A stretch of DNA of 64,000 bases from Sipunculus nudus (taxonomy: Eukaryota; Annelida; Sipuncula; Golfingiida; Sipunculidae), in contig CM049307.1 in assembly GCA_026874595.1 (NCBI GenBank), positions 38,788,862-38,852,861 of the forward strand. The letters are read 5' to 3'. Of the stretch, positions 48,771 to 61,058 are shown piece after piece. The position numbers were made by a program, and so were the translations under genes. Numbering within the stretch: position 1 is the first letter of the stretch; each line of letters starts with the position of its first letter. The notes beneath the pieces were generated by a model. The model did no database searches. It was not told the origin of the DNA and saw only the letters and a program-made list of their open reading frames with translations.

Positions 48771-49995
48771 ATGATTTTGATGTAGCCTTGAAATAAAGTA
48801 TGTTTTTAATTAGGAGGATTTTTTAATTAAACAAAGTCAGTTTGTCCAAACAGTGGATTTTTTATGTGAAAATATAAAACATGCCCTGCCTACATATATA
48901 GGCTTAACTCATGAATTTCTTTTTTTTATAGTAAAGACTAAAGTGCCTTGCATGCAGAAGTACCATGCATATCTCAATAGCTCTATTAGGTATACCTGCC
49001 GTCATATGCGTTAACAAGAGGTGGGATTATATATGTGACAAGGTATTTGTACACGTTGAGAATGGAATAACACTCACCAAATAAAGTTTTTTTCCCAAAC
49101 TGAGTATAAAGTAATCATGAATCGTGTTTACATGAATGATGAAAGTTTAATTTCACACATTATATGTGTATCCTGCAGTGCAATCTGTTTATAGTTACAA
49201 TTTATTCGTTTTATTCCTTTCTGTTCACTTCATGATGAAATATAATTGTTTGAGCTTCGAGCGATCTTTTGATTTACATCAGCAAAGAGATGTCTGCTCT
49301 TTAATATGTGGCGGAAGAATTCCCTGCCAGTGAATCCATATAATTGCGTTGTGGTCAAATACAAGCCTGTAACAAGGACATTTGACACGATATATTTCAA
49401 TATGTTATCCAGGTTTGTAATGTTTTGTTAGAGGGGCGGCAATTTCTAAGACCGCCCCGGGCGGCAATGAGGCTAGGTACGCCGCTGTAATTAACCAAAC
49501 ATGCTGGGCCATATGGGGTGTTTTTTTAAAATGACGGTACTATGATCGCGCACCGGTGTTACAGTCGTGCGCACGAAGTGACCCGGGATAGTCAAAACTT
49601 GACATGTATTAGCGCATTGATCTAGTAAACAGTAACAGTTGGTTACACAATTACAATTATTACTAAACTAAATTAATGAGGAATTGCACTAATAATGTGA
49701 GATATTGTCATCATATCCTGTGTATACCCCTAGTCTCATTTTATGTCAAACCTTCGTTTTATGTCAGATTTTTAAGAAATAAAAAAAATATAATTTGTAC
49801 TTAATACCACTCATTGGTAACCAGGCTTGGTCTTAAGTGTAATTATATTTACCGAGTATTCCTGTTGCACTTAAATTCAGTGCCATTAGCTTCTCGTGTG
49901 ATGACAGATCCGATTCAAACTCACAAATTTTGTTACAAAATGCACTCTCAGAACACAGGGATTTTACTTTAAAATGAATTTTTTTAAGAGTGGAC

Positions 49996-50612
49996 CTAGG
50001 CCCCTTTTCCATGCGCGCGGCGCGTTTCCGCGCGCTGAAAAAAAAAATCGCGCTGAATTGAGCTTTTCCAACGCGCGGAATCCCCCCTTCGCGTGACGTG
50101 TTTTCACAATTAAGGGATTCCCTGCCCAAAAGCATTCCCGGCTTCATGTCGAGCATGTGCCTGTTATGTACAGTTCACTTTATGCATGTATACATTTAAA
50201 ATTTCGTTATATTTGCAGGAACGTACATTTTTTATTACGGTATAGTGTGTATATCGACAGGCGGGTGGGGGTCGTATATAGGCTATTGGCTATAAGAGAT
50301 TATTCACTGTCCGTAGGTCTAATAAGATATTTAACACCCACGCAGCACATATATATGTTTATATAAAGTATATATAATAATGCATTAAAGTAGACAAGCA
50401 GAACAGCAGTTAAGTATGATTTGTCGCCATGCATGATAGAGGCCTATGCTCGGGCGTCCTCAAGCAGACTGCATTCGCGTCCTTGACCTCCACAAGAAGG
50501 CTCACCCGCGCGCGTTTCCGCGTGCATGGAAAAGGTATACCTGATTTACACTTGCGCGATATTTTCAGCCCGCGGAAACGCGCACGGAAACGCGCGCTAG
50601 AAAAGGGCCCTT
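49996..50612. mobile_element. CpG-rich foldback element (~0.6 kb)
   Basis: The left end CCCCTTTTCCATGCGCGCGG and the reverse complement of the right end (GGGCCCTTTTCTAGCGCGCG) align over about 55 bp, including GCGCGTTTCCGCG, GCTGAAAA and ATCGCG. A second CTTTTCCA-CGCG motif lies inside each arm. No target duplication could be fixed. The GC-rich arms stand out in an AT-rich region. Confidence 0.65.
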
Positions 50613-51059
50613 ATTCGGAAAAAAATAAAATATAGATCTGAAATCTATATTATGTGAGACGGTGGTCGTACAGAACTTTTGTCACGCATTTCCTCCGTGC
50701 CCAAATCTCGGATCTCCACGTTTTTGCCTTGAACTTTGGGTAGTGATGCAAAGTGTATGTCCTACCTAAGGGGGGGGGGGGTTATTTCATTATTTCTCCA
50801 TAAATCCAGAGATCTTTATTTCCCGAAGAGACTATCGCAACGCCATCTGTTGGCAATTACGACTGTGTATCAAGACAGAAAGCAGTTTGTTACTCTGTAA
50901 AAGTGCTGAGGCCCTCTCCTTGATCCCACCAGCATGTAACGCGGCCATTTTCTTTCATCGCAAACAGTGCAAGAAGGGGACAAAATCTAGATGAGGTTTC
51001 CCGATTTGTCGTCAATGAAGTAACGACAGCTCACATCTCAATATCGGTAGGAAACCTTT

Positions 51060-51960
51060 ACCCAGTTATAGCTTCGTGATGGTGAATAACTTTTCATAGA
51101 TCTACTTTGGTATTTTAATGAACATGCAATGTGTTTTTTTTATGAACTTGACATGTGCAGAGGTATGGACGAGAGACCTTTTCAAAAGGGGGCCATGGCC
51201 TGTATTAGGAAAGTGGCCTTTACCTTGGATAGGTCCATTTTTAGCGAACCTGTCAGCTTATGCGATTGCTTGGCGGCGTCCGTCAGCCGACGTCCCTACG
51301 TTAACTCATACTTTCTCAAAAACCGTCAGTGCTAGCAGCATCAAATTTTATCGAATAATTAGTCACATGTCAAATTTTATCTGATTGAGCTAAATTTTTT
51401 GCTATCTGCATTGACTTTGATCTTGTAGGGAAAAAGCTAAAAAAAATTTTTTAATATTTTTCTTCGAAACTGTAGAAATAAAATTGTTCAATAATTCACA
51501 GAAATAATCCCTGAATCAGTCCCTCTCAATTTTATTCGAATGGTTCCAGTTCGGTGATTTATAGCCGAGTTACTGCTTCAGATTACACAACAGGTCAAGA
51601 GTTCAGTCAGTGTAGCCAGGTACAGGTCAAGAAATCACTCAGTGCAGTAGGTACACGTGGCACTTAGTCACCATTGACTTAGAGGCAACTGCCTTCCTCA
51701 GCTGCGCTTAGTCAGCTGAGTAGACCCAACTCAAGAGAAGTTTTATGTATTGCCCTGAAATCTTTGCTTGTTCATGCAACTCTGATGGCTTTCTTGTACT
51801 CAAGACTTGTGTTGCTACCTACAATGATTTTTGCATAGTGTATGTCCCTGCTTATTTCTCAGGGGGGATTTGATATGTCAGCCTGATATTGTGCATATCT
51901 GTACATCTCGGATAGCTTCGTCGATAGCTGTGTATCCACAGCTCATTTTGAATATTGCAT
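51060..51960 (+). repeat. Diverged copy of the 30.6-kb interspersed repeat
   Basis: GAATGGTTCCAGTTCGGTGA near 51537 matches TGGTTCCAGTTCGGTGAA near 30783. TCAAATTTTATCGAATAATTAGTCACATGTC parallels the 31.0-kb copy, as does CATATCTGTACATCTCGGATAGCTTC the other copies. No coding capacity. Confidence 0.6.
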
Positions 51961-52230
51961 ACTAGTATTATGAATGTCGTGTACTGTCTGAACCTGGGCC
52001 TGGCCTACGTTCAATGTGTTTTTACCTTTGGGGTTTTTTATCTGTAGCTCTGCTGTTAAACTGTAATGTGCGTTATCACCATGCAGGTAATATACAGTTG
52101 AACTGAGATTAAGAGTCCACTCTGTTTAGGATCTTTCAGTTTGTACAAGTAAATTTACAGCTCTCTTGACTCTGCCGGGTCGCCCACACCTCCCAAGTGA
52201 AGGTGGGGAGGCCATGCGGAATTTTAAAAC

Positions 52231-53780
52231 AGTGGCGGATCCAGGATTGTGTTATAGAGGGGGCACAACTGCTTCAAGGGTGTAATTTATGTACTATGCT
52301 CAGCATCTTCGTAAAAAAGGGGGTTGAATGTTTGATACAAATAACAAGACCATATATTCAATCTCCATTATGACCTTAAATAGTGGCATTTGTGGACGAA
52401 AATTCTGCAATAAATGGACATTTAAATTTAAATAGATATAAAACCTTACATAAGTGAATTCAAAAAACTTTTACTAAACTTAATATATCTCATTCAGCAG
52501 CTTTACATGGCTTTAAACGATTTTGAGATCCTACAAGTAAAAATGTTATTAGGTCAAGTAAACGTTGTGGTCATAAATATATAGCGACGATGGCAATATA
52601 GATATGAATCCCTGAAACATTTGAATGATAAAAACTACTGCATTGAGAGAAATGTTAAACATATCAACAACTGAATTTACATGAGGTACCTCCTATATAT
52701 CTCATAATGATCTAACAATGAATATGTTTAAGAAATATGAACAAAAAAAACACAATTAAAATCATAGTCACAGTTACCAAAATCTCCACACATTCGACAA
52801 AAACTTCTATATTCTCTAGGCACATTAAAGCGGCAGTGAAAGTTGTTGTTGTATAAAATAAAAAAAACAGGAAGATCGGACAATAGAGAGACTCAACACT
52901 GAAATAAAAACGTAGCATTTGTATGACAACATTTCGTTTATTGACTAAATATATAAAGAAATTATCTTGATGGGTTTCACCCCCGCCCCACAAATCCATC
53001 CTTTCAGTATCCTCCCCTATTTCGAAGCCGCGGGGGACAACCTTTCCACCTCATCCGAACCTATAATTTACTGAGACCACAGTCTTGATAAAATTATGGC
53101 ATTACCATACCTTAAACCAAATTTGTAAAACCTTGCACAGATCAAACAAATTGCTAAAAAATGCTTGAATTTATCTTCATACTACCAAGTCTGTGGGAGC
53201 TACGCTTTTCACAGCAACCAAAGACTAGGTAGTATGACGATGCTGAAACTTTGCAAGTATTCTTCTCGGCAAATGTTATTTTTTTAAAGCAAACATGCCT
53301 CTCATCACTTTAATTTACCTGTTCAGGTATACAGCTTATTCAGGATATATCCATACAATGGTTTAAACATTCGCCAGATTTTTTTTCCTTGCAAAAATAC
53401 ATGTAACTATATAAAACAACAAAATGGCAATATTTCCAGTACACGGTATACATGTATGGCAAGTAAACTGACCATAACGCATGCCTCATTTCTGTTTTAC
53501 TTTAAATGTGTAGACATTTATGTACACGCAATATTTATCAATATTATGGGGGGGGGGGGGGAGCATTTCCAGTTGGAAATCTATGTGGTAATGCAGGTCT
53601 GGCCGTCCATTGACCAAGGGGCGTTTCCAGTCGCTTGTATTGTTTGGGTCCTTTTGAACAAAAGAGTGGGGCTACTGCATGTGAGAAAATAAGGAAGGGG
53701 GTCAGGGTTAGATAAAAGTTGAAACTTGTAACATCCATGGTGAATTTAGATGAAAGGCCGTATGAAGAATGTAAGACAGG

Positions 53781-53847
<67 letters not shown>

Positions 53848-53903
53848 CGAACGTTAAAGGGGTAGGGGGCCGTGCCCTCTGTGCCCCCACTGGATCCGCC
53901 TAT
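52231..53903. mobile_element. hAT-like TIR element (~1.7 kb), old
   Basis: The left end CAGTGGCGGATCCAGGATTG and the reverse complement of the right end (AGGCGGATCCAGTGGGGGCA) share GGCGGATCCAG and a following GGGGGCAC segment. CAGTGGCGGATCCAG is a common hAT-type terminus. The flanking 8-mers do not match, so the ends have decayed. The interior has no transposase and holds a G run and a TA microsatellite. Confidence 0.6.
53784..53842. repeat. (TA)n microsatellite
   Basis: A TA run of about 29 units inside the hAT-like element. Confidence 0.95.
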
Positions 53904-54395
53904 ACATAAAAGGCAAGTCTTGACTGTGCACAACTGCCATGGCCCGTGGCGACAGATTTAGACCGTCACGTACTCGTGGTATACATTTTATAACGCGGAT
54001 ACCGGCGTTTATAAAACTTTAATCTTGTACAGTAATCCTGTGAGTCATATATATATTGCTGCTTGCCCGCTTTACCTGTCCATTTTATGATTATATTTTC
54101 AATATTATCTACCTGGCCTGTGCCATTTTATTGTCTATCCGTCTGTCTGCTTTATTCCCTTCTTTTATGATCGACAAATAGATATGCTATCACGCTGGTC
54201 AGTAAGATTCACGTTGTAAACGGCTGACTGATCCGATCTGAAGTGACCATATCACGTTCGCGGGTTTACACTTAACAGCCATAAAGAAGCCAATGTAATC
54301 AGCGGATCACGTGTCAATTACAGGGCAGATTCCAGTGTTATTAGCACTCTCCTGTGTATTAACTGTTCACCCATTGAAAGCTTCGTATATTCAGG

Positions 54396-54507
54396 TATAA
54401 AAGTCACCAAGTTCAACATCATTTCCGAAGAGTTCTTTCCGAAGAGCTCTACCTGTTAAAGGATAAACACATTCTCCCCGTACAGCGGCGTACGATTCAT
54501 TCTGAAA
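54396..54507 (+). promoter_or_regulatory. Orphan TATA promoter with first-exon-like segment
   Basis: TATAAAAG (54396-54403) is followed about 25 bp later by an initiator-like TTCAACATC. An 80-nt segment then ends in a strong donor, CTGAAA|GTAAGTG, at 54507/54508. It contains no ATG, so it would be a 5' UTR exon. The next gene downstream on this strand is the sulfotransferase, but that has its own nearer promoter candidate. It could be an alternative distal promoter or the start of an unseen transcript. Confidence 0.35.
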
Positions 54508-55612
54508 GTAAGTGCTTTTATACTGACAGTCCGTCCGTCCGTCCGTCCATCCGTCGTGCCGTCACCATGAGGCTACTTTGGCAAGTATATGATAGGTATA
54601 TTTTCATATAATCCTGATGGTAATGTAAATAAGAAAAGATGGTATGAAAAACTAATTTTAAAAGTATAATCGAAATTACAAATAGGAAATTCAGACCAGA
54701 CAGAGCCACACACACACATTCACCCCAACCGACTGGCCCATGTCTGTCTGTAGATCCCAATATATTGTACTGATTCAGTAAATGTTAGTCCTATTTTTGA
54801 AAGATCTATGAATGCTATTTGTCAATGTCAAAATAGCCATCGGACTGAATAAATTTGCAGATGCTGCTACTGTTATCATTAACTGTGCAGTTTATAAAGA
54901 TATCCAAGGGTAACAATTAAGGATAGCATATTATTATCAGTTATTATGCATTAATTACTGAGATTTCGTACGCTTTGTTTTTTCGCAAAATGGACCAATT
55001 ATGGTGTAATATTATATTTTTGTTAGAAATTTGTCCATTTTTTATGAAGTGGTTCGCCTGTTCTTTTTAAAAATTCAATGATGACCTTTGAAACCTTGAA
55101 ATAAATTTACTTTTATACATTTAATGACCCAAAGTGATGTGACACACACACATGCAAATAATTAGAGTGATACTTTACTTTTGTTATTCATATTTTTCAA
55201 GAACTACGCTTGGCCAAATCTTTTAAAGATTTCCATGATTAACAGGGATTATAGAGAAGCACTCTATATCAATTTTATTGAAACAAGTCAAATGTAATAG
55301 TGCAGAGTTTACTCTCACTAACAATTCAGATGTCGGTCTCAGAACCAATCTTGAATTTCCATATTTACCAAACAAAATATACAGATGGTGCCAATATTCA
55401 TACGCAAAAGATAGAGCTATAAAAGATTAAAACGCACAGTAAATCCCGAGGCAATCCATGCTTTAGTTTTATTGAAAAACTGGAGCTTTTGTTATGTCGT
55501 TTATTGCGGAACTAATATACACTGTAGAACTGATGACAACATTAAAATGGCTCAAAATGGTTGTTTTCCAGGGGAATCCCCACCGTGACCCTGTTGACCT
55601 GCTTCATTAATA

Positions 55613-55614
<2 letters not shown>

Positions 55615-55666
<52 letters not shown>
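55615..55666. repeat. (TA)n microsatellite
   Basis: About 25 TA units. Confidence 0.95.
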
Positions 55667-55669
<3 letters not shown>

Positions 55670-55699
55670 GTTGGTACTAGATTTAAGGAGTTAGTACTA

Positions 55700-57660
55700 G
55701 TTATGGCTAAACCTTCTCTAGTCCCTCTTTGTGCATATATTTACCGTTTACACTACACCAACTGTCCGGTTTTAGCCAGTCCACGATGAGCAAATATGTG
55801 GGCTATGTTAGGTTTACTTAGCCTTTGAGCTTACGGACCATGTTTATACAGTTTTGTGGTAAATATCAGTTCCACTATCAGTTGAACTTTATTATTCATA
55901 TTGGTTTGGTGGAATAATTAAGGCTACTTCAACCCCAAAAGGCACGGTGGCCTTTCACTGGATTTTTCAATGTACTTACTGGGATCGGGATTTTTAAGGT
56001 CAGTAGGCATCTTAATACCCATAATTAGGTCACATTACGCTTTCAGTTTGTTCCACGCGGGAACAAAGCACAGGTTACTACAACAAACAAACAGTAGTTG
56101 TTCTTTGTGTGGAGCCAGTTCCCAGTAATGTCGTATTCGGAATTTAAAGTGTCACAGTGTGTCCATCAACAGGTATGAAATATACGGTCTTGGGCGGCGT
56201 TCACGTTGTTTTAAAATCGTTGGAAATGTGCGTTGGGGTAACCATGTTTGCATGCTTGTAGTACCGAAGGTTATTATTACAGTCGAGATGGCAAGCTTTA
56301 TAATCAAAACGTCATTTTATACAAACTCCTTCATACTACCTCAATGCTTTGTCTAATTTTGGTAATCCCTTCGGAAAAAACTTGCAACCCAAGTCAGTTC
56401 TTCCAAATAAAAACCGATTGTGTCCCACTTCGGATGTTTTTATAAAGACTTCACACAACAAACACAGAGAATTAACTGTACATATCATAGCTGGCAGAGT
56501 ATGTGACAGACATGTTCTGGTTCACCGGGAAGAACCGTGTGGTACTAGCTGGCCCGTGTTCATAGCTGAGATATATATTGAATTCTGGTATGCAGAAGGA
56601 GCCAGACCATCATATTCCTCATTATGATATAGTTACATATAGAAAATCAGTAGGTGACACCAGACTATTTTAAAATAAAATAAAGATGTACATGTATATG
56701 ATATTGTAAGTATTATATATTATATATAAATCATTAGAATGAAACGTAACTCCCCCACCCCCTCAGCTGAGATCCCATGAGTAAAAGACCATAATAATCT
56801 CCCCAGATATAGGTCATCACTAAGTACCCCGTAGTTTAGTTAACAGCTGGGGGTTGCGAGGGTAAAGCGCGGGAGACGGTTTCACCGCTGTCGTTCAGGG
56901 GTTTCCTTACAACTAAAGCCATTGGAACAAACAAATGAAAGATTCACACTGATACTGGGTAACGCTGTCTGATTACTACGGCCTGTGAGACATTATATCG
57001 GCAGTGACTGAGTTACATGTTTAAAATTCTCCCTTTACGGCACCAGAAAAGAAAACCCAATCCTCAGTAATTTGGGTACATTAAGGACCAATTTTTTCAC
57101 GCGTATACCCAGTTTTAGTAACCGTTAGATCGTCAGTCGTTTCTTTGTTTGATTAAAATACGATAAATTGTTTTATGTATTGCTAAAGTCTATGGGACAT
57201 TGAAAATGTGTCGGATCAAGCATATGTCATATTATATCTGATTTGCTGAAAATGGTGAACTTTTTAATCCCGGACTAAATTTCTAAATGCCTTATCATTC
57301 TATTTTGCAGTGAAAAGAAAATTCCTATTCATTAAGTATTATGCTCGGAAGAAAAAGAACTAGTCCACTCTCACCAAAACAAAAGAAATTCCACCCGTGT
57401 CATTTGATTTATGTTCCTTATTCGATGGAAGAAAATATCCCCATGCGAAAAAGGTAACAGATTGCAACGAGGCTGTTGCGGCGTTTTTTCTTCCTGTTTG
57501 GCCGAGCATTTCCTGGGTTCACCGTACAGCTGTTGTTCATATGTTAATACACTGTATATTACAACGAAAGGACACGCGTTTGTTACATGGATGTCACTTG
57601 CAGGCATTTATAATACGCGTAAATATTTGATGACAACTATATCTCGTTTTGTTACTTTTT
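55700..57660. other. Non-coding stretch
   Basis: Moderately complex, AT-rich sequence with ORFs under about 100 codons that match nothing I know. No element boundaries seen. Confidence 0.5.
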
Positions 57661-57672
57661 TATCCATATTAT

Positions 57673-57675
<3 letters not shown>

Positions 57676-57715
<40 letters not shown>

Positions 57716-57754
57716 CATAATAGTTGTAAACAATAAAATAAAGATATACCCAAG

Positions 57755-57804
<50 letters not shown>
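57676..57804. repeat. Two (TA)n microsatellites
   Basis: TA runs at about 57676-57713 and 57757-57804, separated by 43 bp of ordinary sequence. Confidence 0.95.
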
Positions 57805-57807
<3 letters not shown>

Positions 57808-58309
57808 GTATTTTTCACATAGCGTGAATTCAATACATCTCGGTGATAGTGCTCATTATATATGAAATATATGCGTTCTTACATGTGATATAACAAAGTT
57901 TCAGGATATATTGAAATGACCTGACTTCCAGTGAGCTCTAAGTACAGACTATGACGAAATCTTGCACCAACTAATGACATCTTGGCCTGCCATTTTCTCG
58001 GTGGCTATAAATGCTGAAAGCTCAAACAAAGCCATATGTGTCAATACAGCTGGTTTATGACACCATATAAATGTCACGTCGTCATCGCAAGAAGCAAATA
58101 ATACTACAAAGAAAACCTGTCAGTCCCATGTGTGTAAGCTTATTGTTCAGGTCGGGCTGCTTCCCTGGTATGTAAGTAAGCTTGTTTTGTGGGTTGAGTA
58201 AAAACAGGAGACCAGAAGCCCAGGTCAACCTGTAGAAGTGTTTGAAGAAGCCACATCCCGTTTATTCCTACCGCCAATTTAAGTAGTGAAGACCCGTTTC
58301 CGATGCCAG

Positions 58310-58920
58310 ATTCAGGAGGTAGGGGAGGGGAGAGATTAAGGGGGGGAATTCAGGGGGGGGGGGGTTAAATAGGAAATATTCAGGAGAGGAGGATATTATG
58401 GGGGGGATATTCAAGAGAGGAGGGAGATTATGGGAGGGGGGAGGAAATATTCAGGACAGTGGGAGGTTAAGAGGGGGAAATATTCAGGAGAGGGGGAGAT
58501 AATGGGGGGGGGGGGGAGGAAATATTCAGGACAGGGGAGGTTAAGGGGGAGGAAATATTCAGGAGAGGGGAAGGTTAAGGAAGAAGGAAATATTCAGCAG
58601 AGGGGGAGGTTAAGGGGGAGGAAATATTCAGCAGAGGGGGAGGAAATATTCAGGGAGATTAAATGGTGGGGGGGGGGGGGGCGGCAGGCAAATGCAGGAG
58701 AGGGTGAGGTGGGGGGGGGGGGGCAGCATCAGGAGCAGAAGACGTTAAGGGGATGGGGTCAGGTTCAGGAGAGGGAGGAGGGGGTAAGGAGATGGGGAAG
58801 ATTCAGGACAGGGGGAGGTCCATGAGGGCAGAAATATCAGAAGGGCAGGCTCAGGAGGGGGCAGATTCAGGATGGGGAGGTTCAGGAGGAGGGCGGGGGG
58901 CAAATTCAGGAAAGCTCGGG
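58310..58920 (+). repeat. Purine-rich minisatellite
   Basis: Variable units of roughly 25-40 bp built from GGGGGAGGAAATATTCAGGA and GAGGTTAAG, with G runs of 8-14. The + strand is almost all A/G. Long frames through it are repeat artefacts. The G runs could form quadruplexes, and the purine/pyrimidine bias could form triplexes. Confidence 0.9.
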
Positions 58921-59146
58921 ACGAGGGTAACCTTTCATTCCTGAAACACTGTGAACTGGCCGATTTTTGTCAAATCCATTCATGCACTAAATGTTTGACC
59001 AGAATCATTTGATAACAGGTTATTACAATTTTCGTATTGTAAAGATGTTACCATTATTATAATATCATTAATAAAATGTTGTTTATCTGTGGATAATATT
59101 ATTATTGCTTTTCTACTTCTTTCAATAATAAATTCAATAACTAGAA

Positions 59147-59800
59147 TGCGGATAGTCGACAAGCGACTACATGTATCCGCCGAATCAGAGTGGGACGGTC
59201 AAAGTGAGACATGGATTGAGTGGCAAAGGGAAATAGAGTGAGATGTATTGCATATTAGCAAAGATGTCTGCCACGTAAACTTGATTGTAGGTGGCGCCAC
59301 CTGTTATTTGAAAGAGAAAGCTATCCAAGATGTATATACATGTATATGGAAAATTCAGGTTGATAAGTCAAACAACTGCTGAGATATGAGTGCTTTTAAT
59401 CCGAGACAGATGGACAGATAGGCACCATGCACAACTGGTTGTAAGCTGGGCTACCAAATAAGCTGTAGAGCTATGTAAGATCTATACCCATGCAAGTTTT
59501 CAGGCCGATACCTCAAACCAGTCATGAGATATTAGCATGGATGTCTGCAGGGTAAACGTGAATATAGGTGGCGCTACCTGCCATAAAATCGAGAAATCTA
59601 TCTTTGATGTATACACATGCAAAATATAAGCCAAATAAGTCAAAACTCTGCCGAGATATGAGTTATTTTATCCCACGGCAGACGACCAGATAGACGCTGT
59701 GCAAAAATTGTTGCAGGTGGTGCCACCAGTTTTTGTATGAAAAGAGCTATGTGAGATCTATAAACACGCAAAGTTACAGAAATAAAAACGGTTGTTAAAG
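59147..59800 (-). repeat. Inverted copy of the 47.3-48.8 kb repeat family
   Basis: It begins with the reverse of the 48.7-kb end: GTCGACAAGCGACTAC then GTATCCGCC. It carries AGGTGGCGCCACCT at 59289-59302 and a one-base variant near 59568. Two to three diverged units are visible. It lies about 330 bp upstream of the sulfotransferase promoter candidate. Confidence 0.75.
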
Positions 59801-60130
59801 AGGCCTATTCTGATATTTGACGTCTATTAACTGAAAATAGGCCAGAAAACCCCGGCCATAAGCACACGGGTTAATCGTTTTGTTTATATCCAAGTGTTTA
59901 TATCAATATTCCAAACACGTTCAACAAAGCTATCTCGAAGCAAATTAGACGATCCAGATTTTGCACAGGCCGTTTTTGCAACTGGTGACTGTTCACCTTT
60001 CGCATATATGCAACTAAGCACCTTCTAATAGGGTATATGATTTTTCCGTTTGGCAATATTGGTGGGAAGATCAAACATCCATCACAGAGGCTTTTTAATT
60101 AACTTTTCCCACCGGGCATTACGTAGCGCT

Positions 60131-60182
60131 TATAAATACGTGCGCAGAGAAAGCCAGAAATCACACAAATTCATTAGAACAG
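60131..60182 (+). promoter_or_regulatory. Sulfotransferase promoter and non-coding exon 1 (candidate)
   Basis: TATAAATA (60131-60138) is followed about 25 bp later by an initiator-like ATCACAC, and by a donor AACAG|GTAGGT at 60182/60183. A good acceptor (TTCTGTTCTTGTAG) at 60863 would join this short 5' UTR exon to the coding exon starting at 60864. This TATA plus split-UTR arrangement is inferred from signals only. Confidence 0.45.
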
Positions 60183-61058
60183 GTAGGTGAATAGCCGGCC
60201 TTAAGGAGCATGTAAAAATACACAGTAATTTCAATAGATCGGGTGAACAAAATTGAACGTAATGCGTATATTATCTGCATCGTTACAAACATTTAAGTCA
60301 AATATAATCATGACACACACAGCCACATATACGCAAAGCAACAACCGAGCTTAGCATGAATTAGTCATTTTCAGACACCCATCGTTTCTGGCCACTATTT
60401 GAACGCGGAATATAATAAAGTAATTCCTTCCCTATGATGTTATTGATTGGGTTTGCCTGTGCCTGGTTGATCAGGCGGATAAAGTTGACTTGTTTCATGT
60501 TAACGTTACCTTTGACGTTGTGGTCCAATGAGAATCCGTCCGAGGGATGTTTTAAAAACATACAGAAAATCGGTATATATAAGAAGAGCCTTCTTATATA
60601 AAAGTTACGATTTATTGCACAAAACCTCATTGTCATATGGCTTATAGACGCCGAGCATCACACGCAAGTTTTAGGTCACCTGCTTTTGGTAAATTCTCAT
60701 GTTTCTAATCACAGCATTTGGGATGTGTATAATAAAAACAATGTGAGCCAGATGAACAATGATGGGGTTTATACGCTGCTGCGTGACACCCGTGACGAAT
60801 GCAGTAGTAGTGTGGACGCTTTGTGTGTAACCATTAACTTAAATATATCTTCTGTTCTTGTAGCACGCTACCCTCCGCGTTAACCGGCTCAGGAGAACAA
60901 GATGTGACGGGACCGTGTCACCAGCCGGGCCATCTGGTTGGTGGACTCTTAGTGTTGTGATGAGCTTTGAGCCAGCTCTGTATTAGTTGACATAATTAAC
61001 GAGTTTTATGGCAGTCTTTGGCATACTAACCTGTTAACGCACGGCTGAGGATTCCATA

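Larger units (their letters stand above)
45734..49487. mobile_element. 3.75-kb non-autonomous hAT-like element
   Basis: The left end is AAGTGGCGTACCTAAGG. The right end, reverse complemented, is CAGCGGCGTACCTAGCC. Both are followed inside by GC-rich CGCCCCGGGCGGCA-type sequence. An exact 8-bp target duplication TAATTAAC flanks it (45726-45733 and 49488-49495). The CAGNGGCGTACC start and 8-bp duplication are hAT hallmarks. No transposase is encoded. The interior carries a ~155-bp array and a ~280-bp array. Confidence 0.85.

Noticed and set aside
58430-58825. 131-codon Gly-rich open frame
   Set aside because: It lies wholly within a purine-rich minisatellite. No stops arise because the units are A/G only; no domain.
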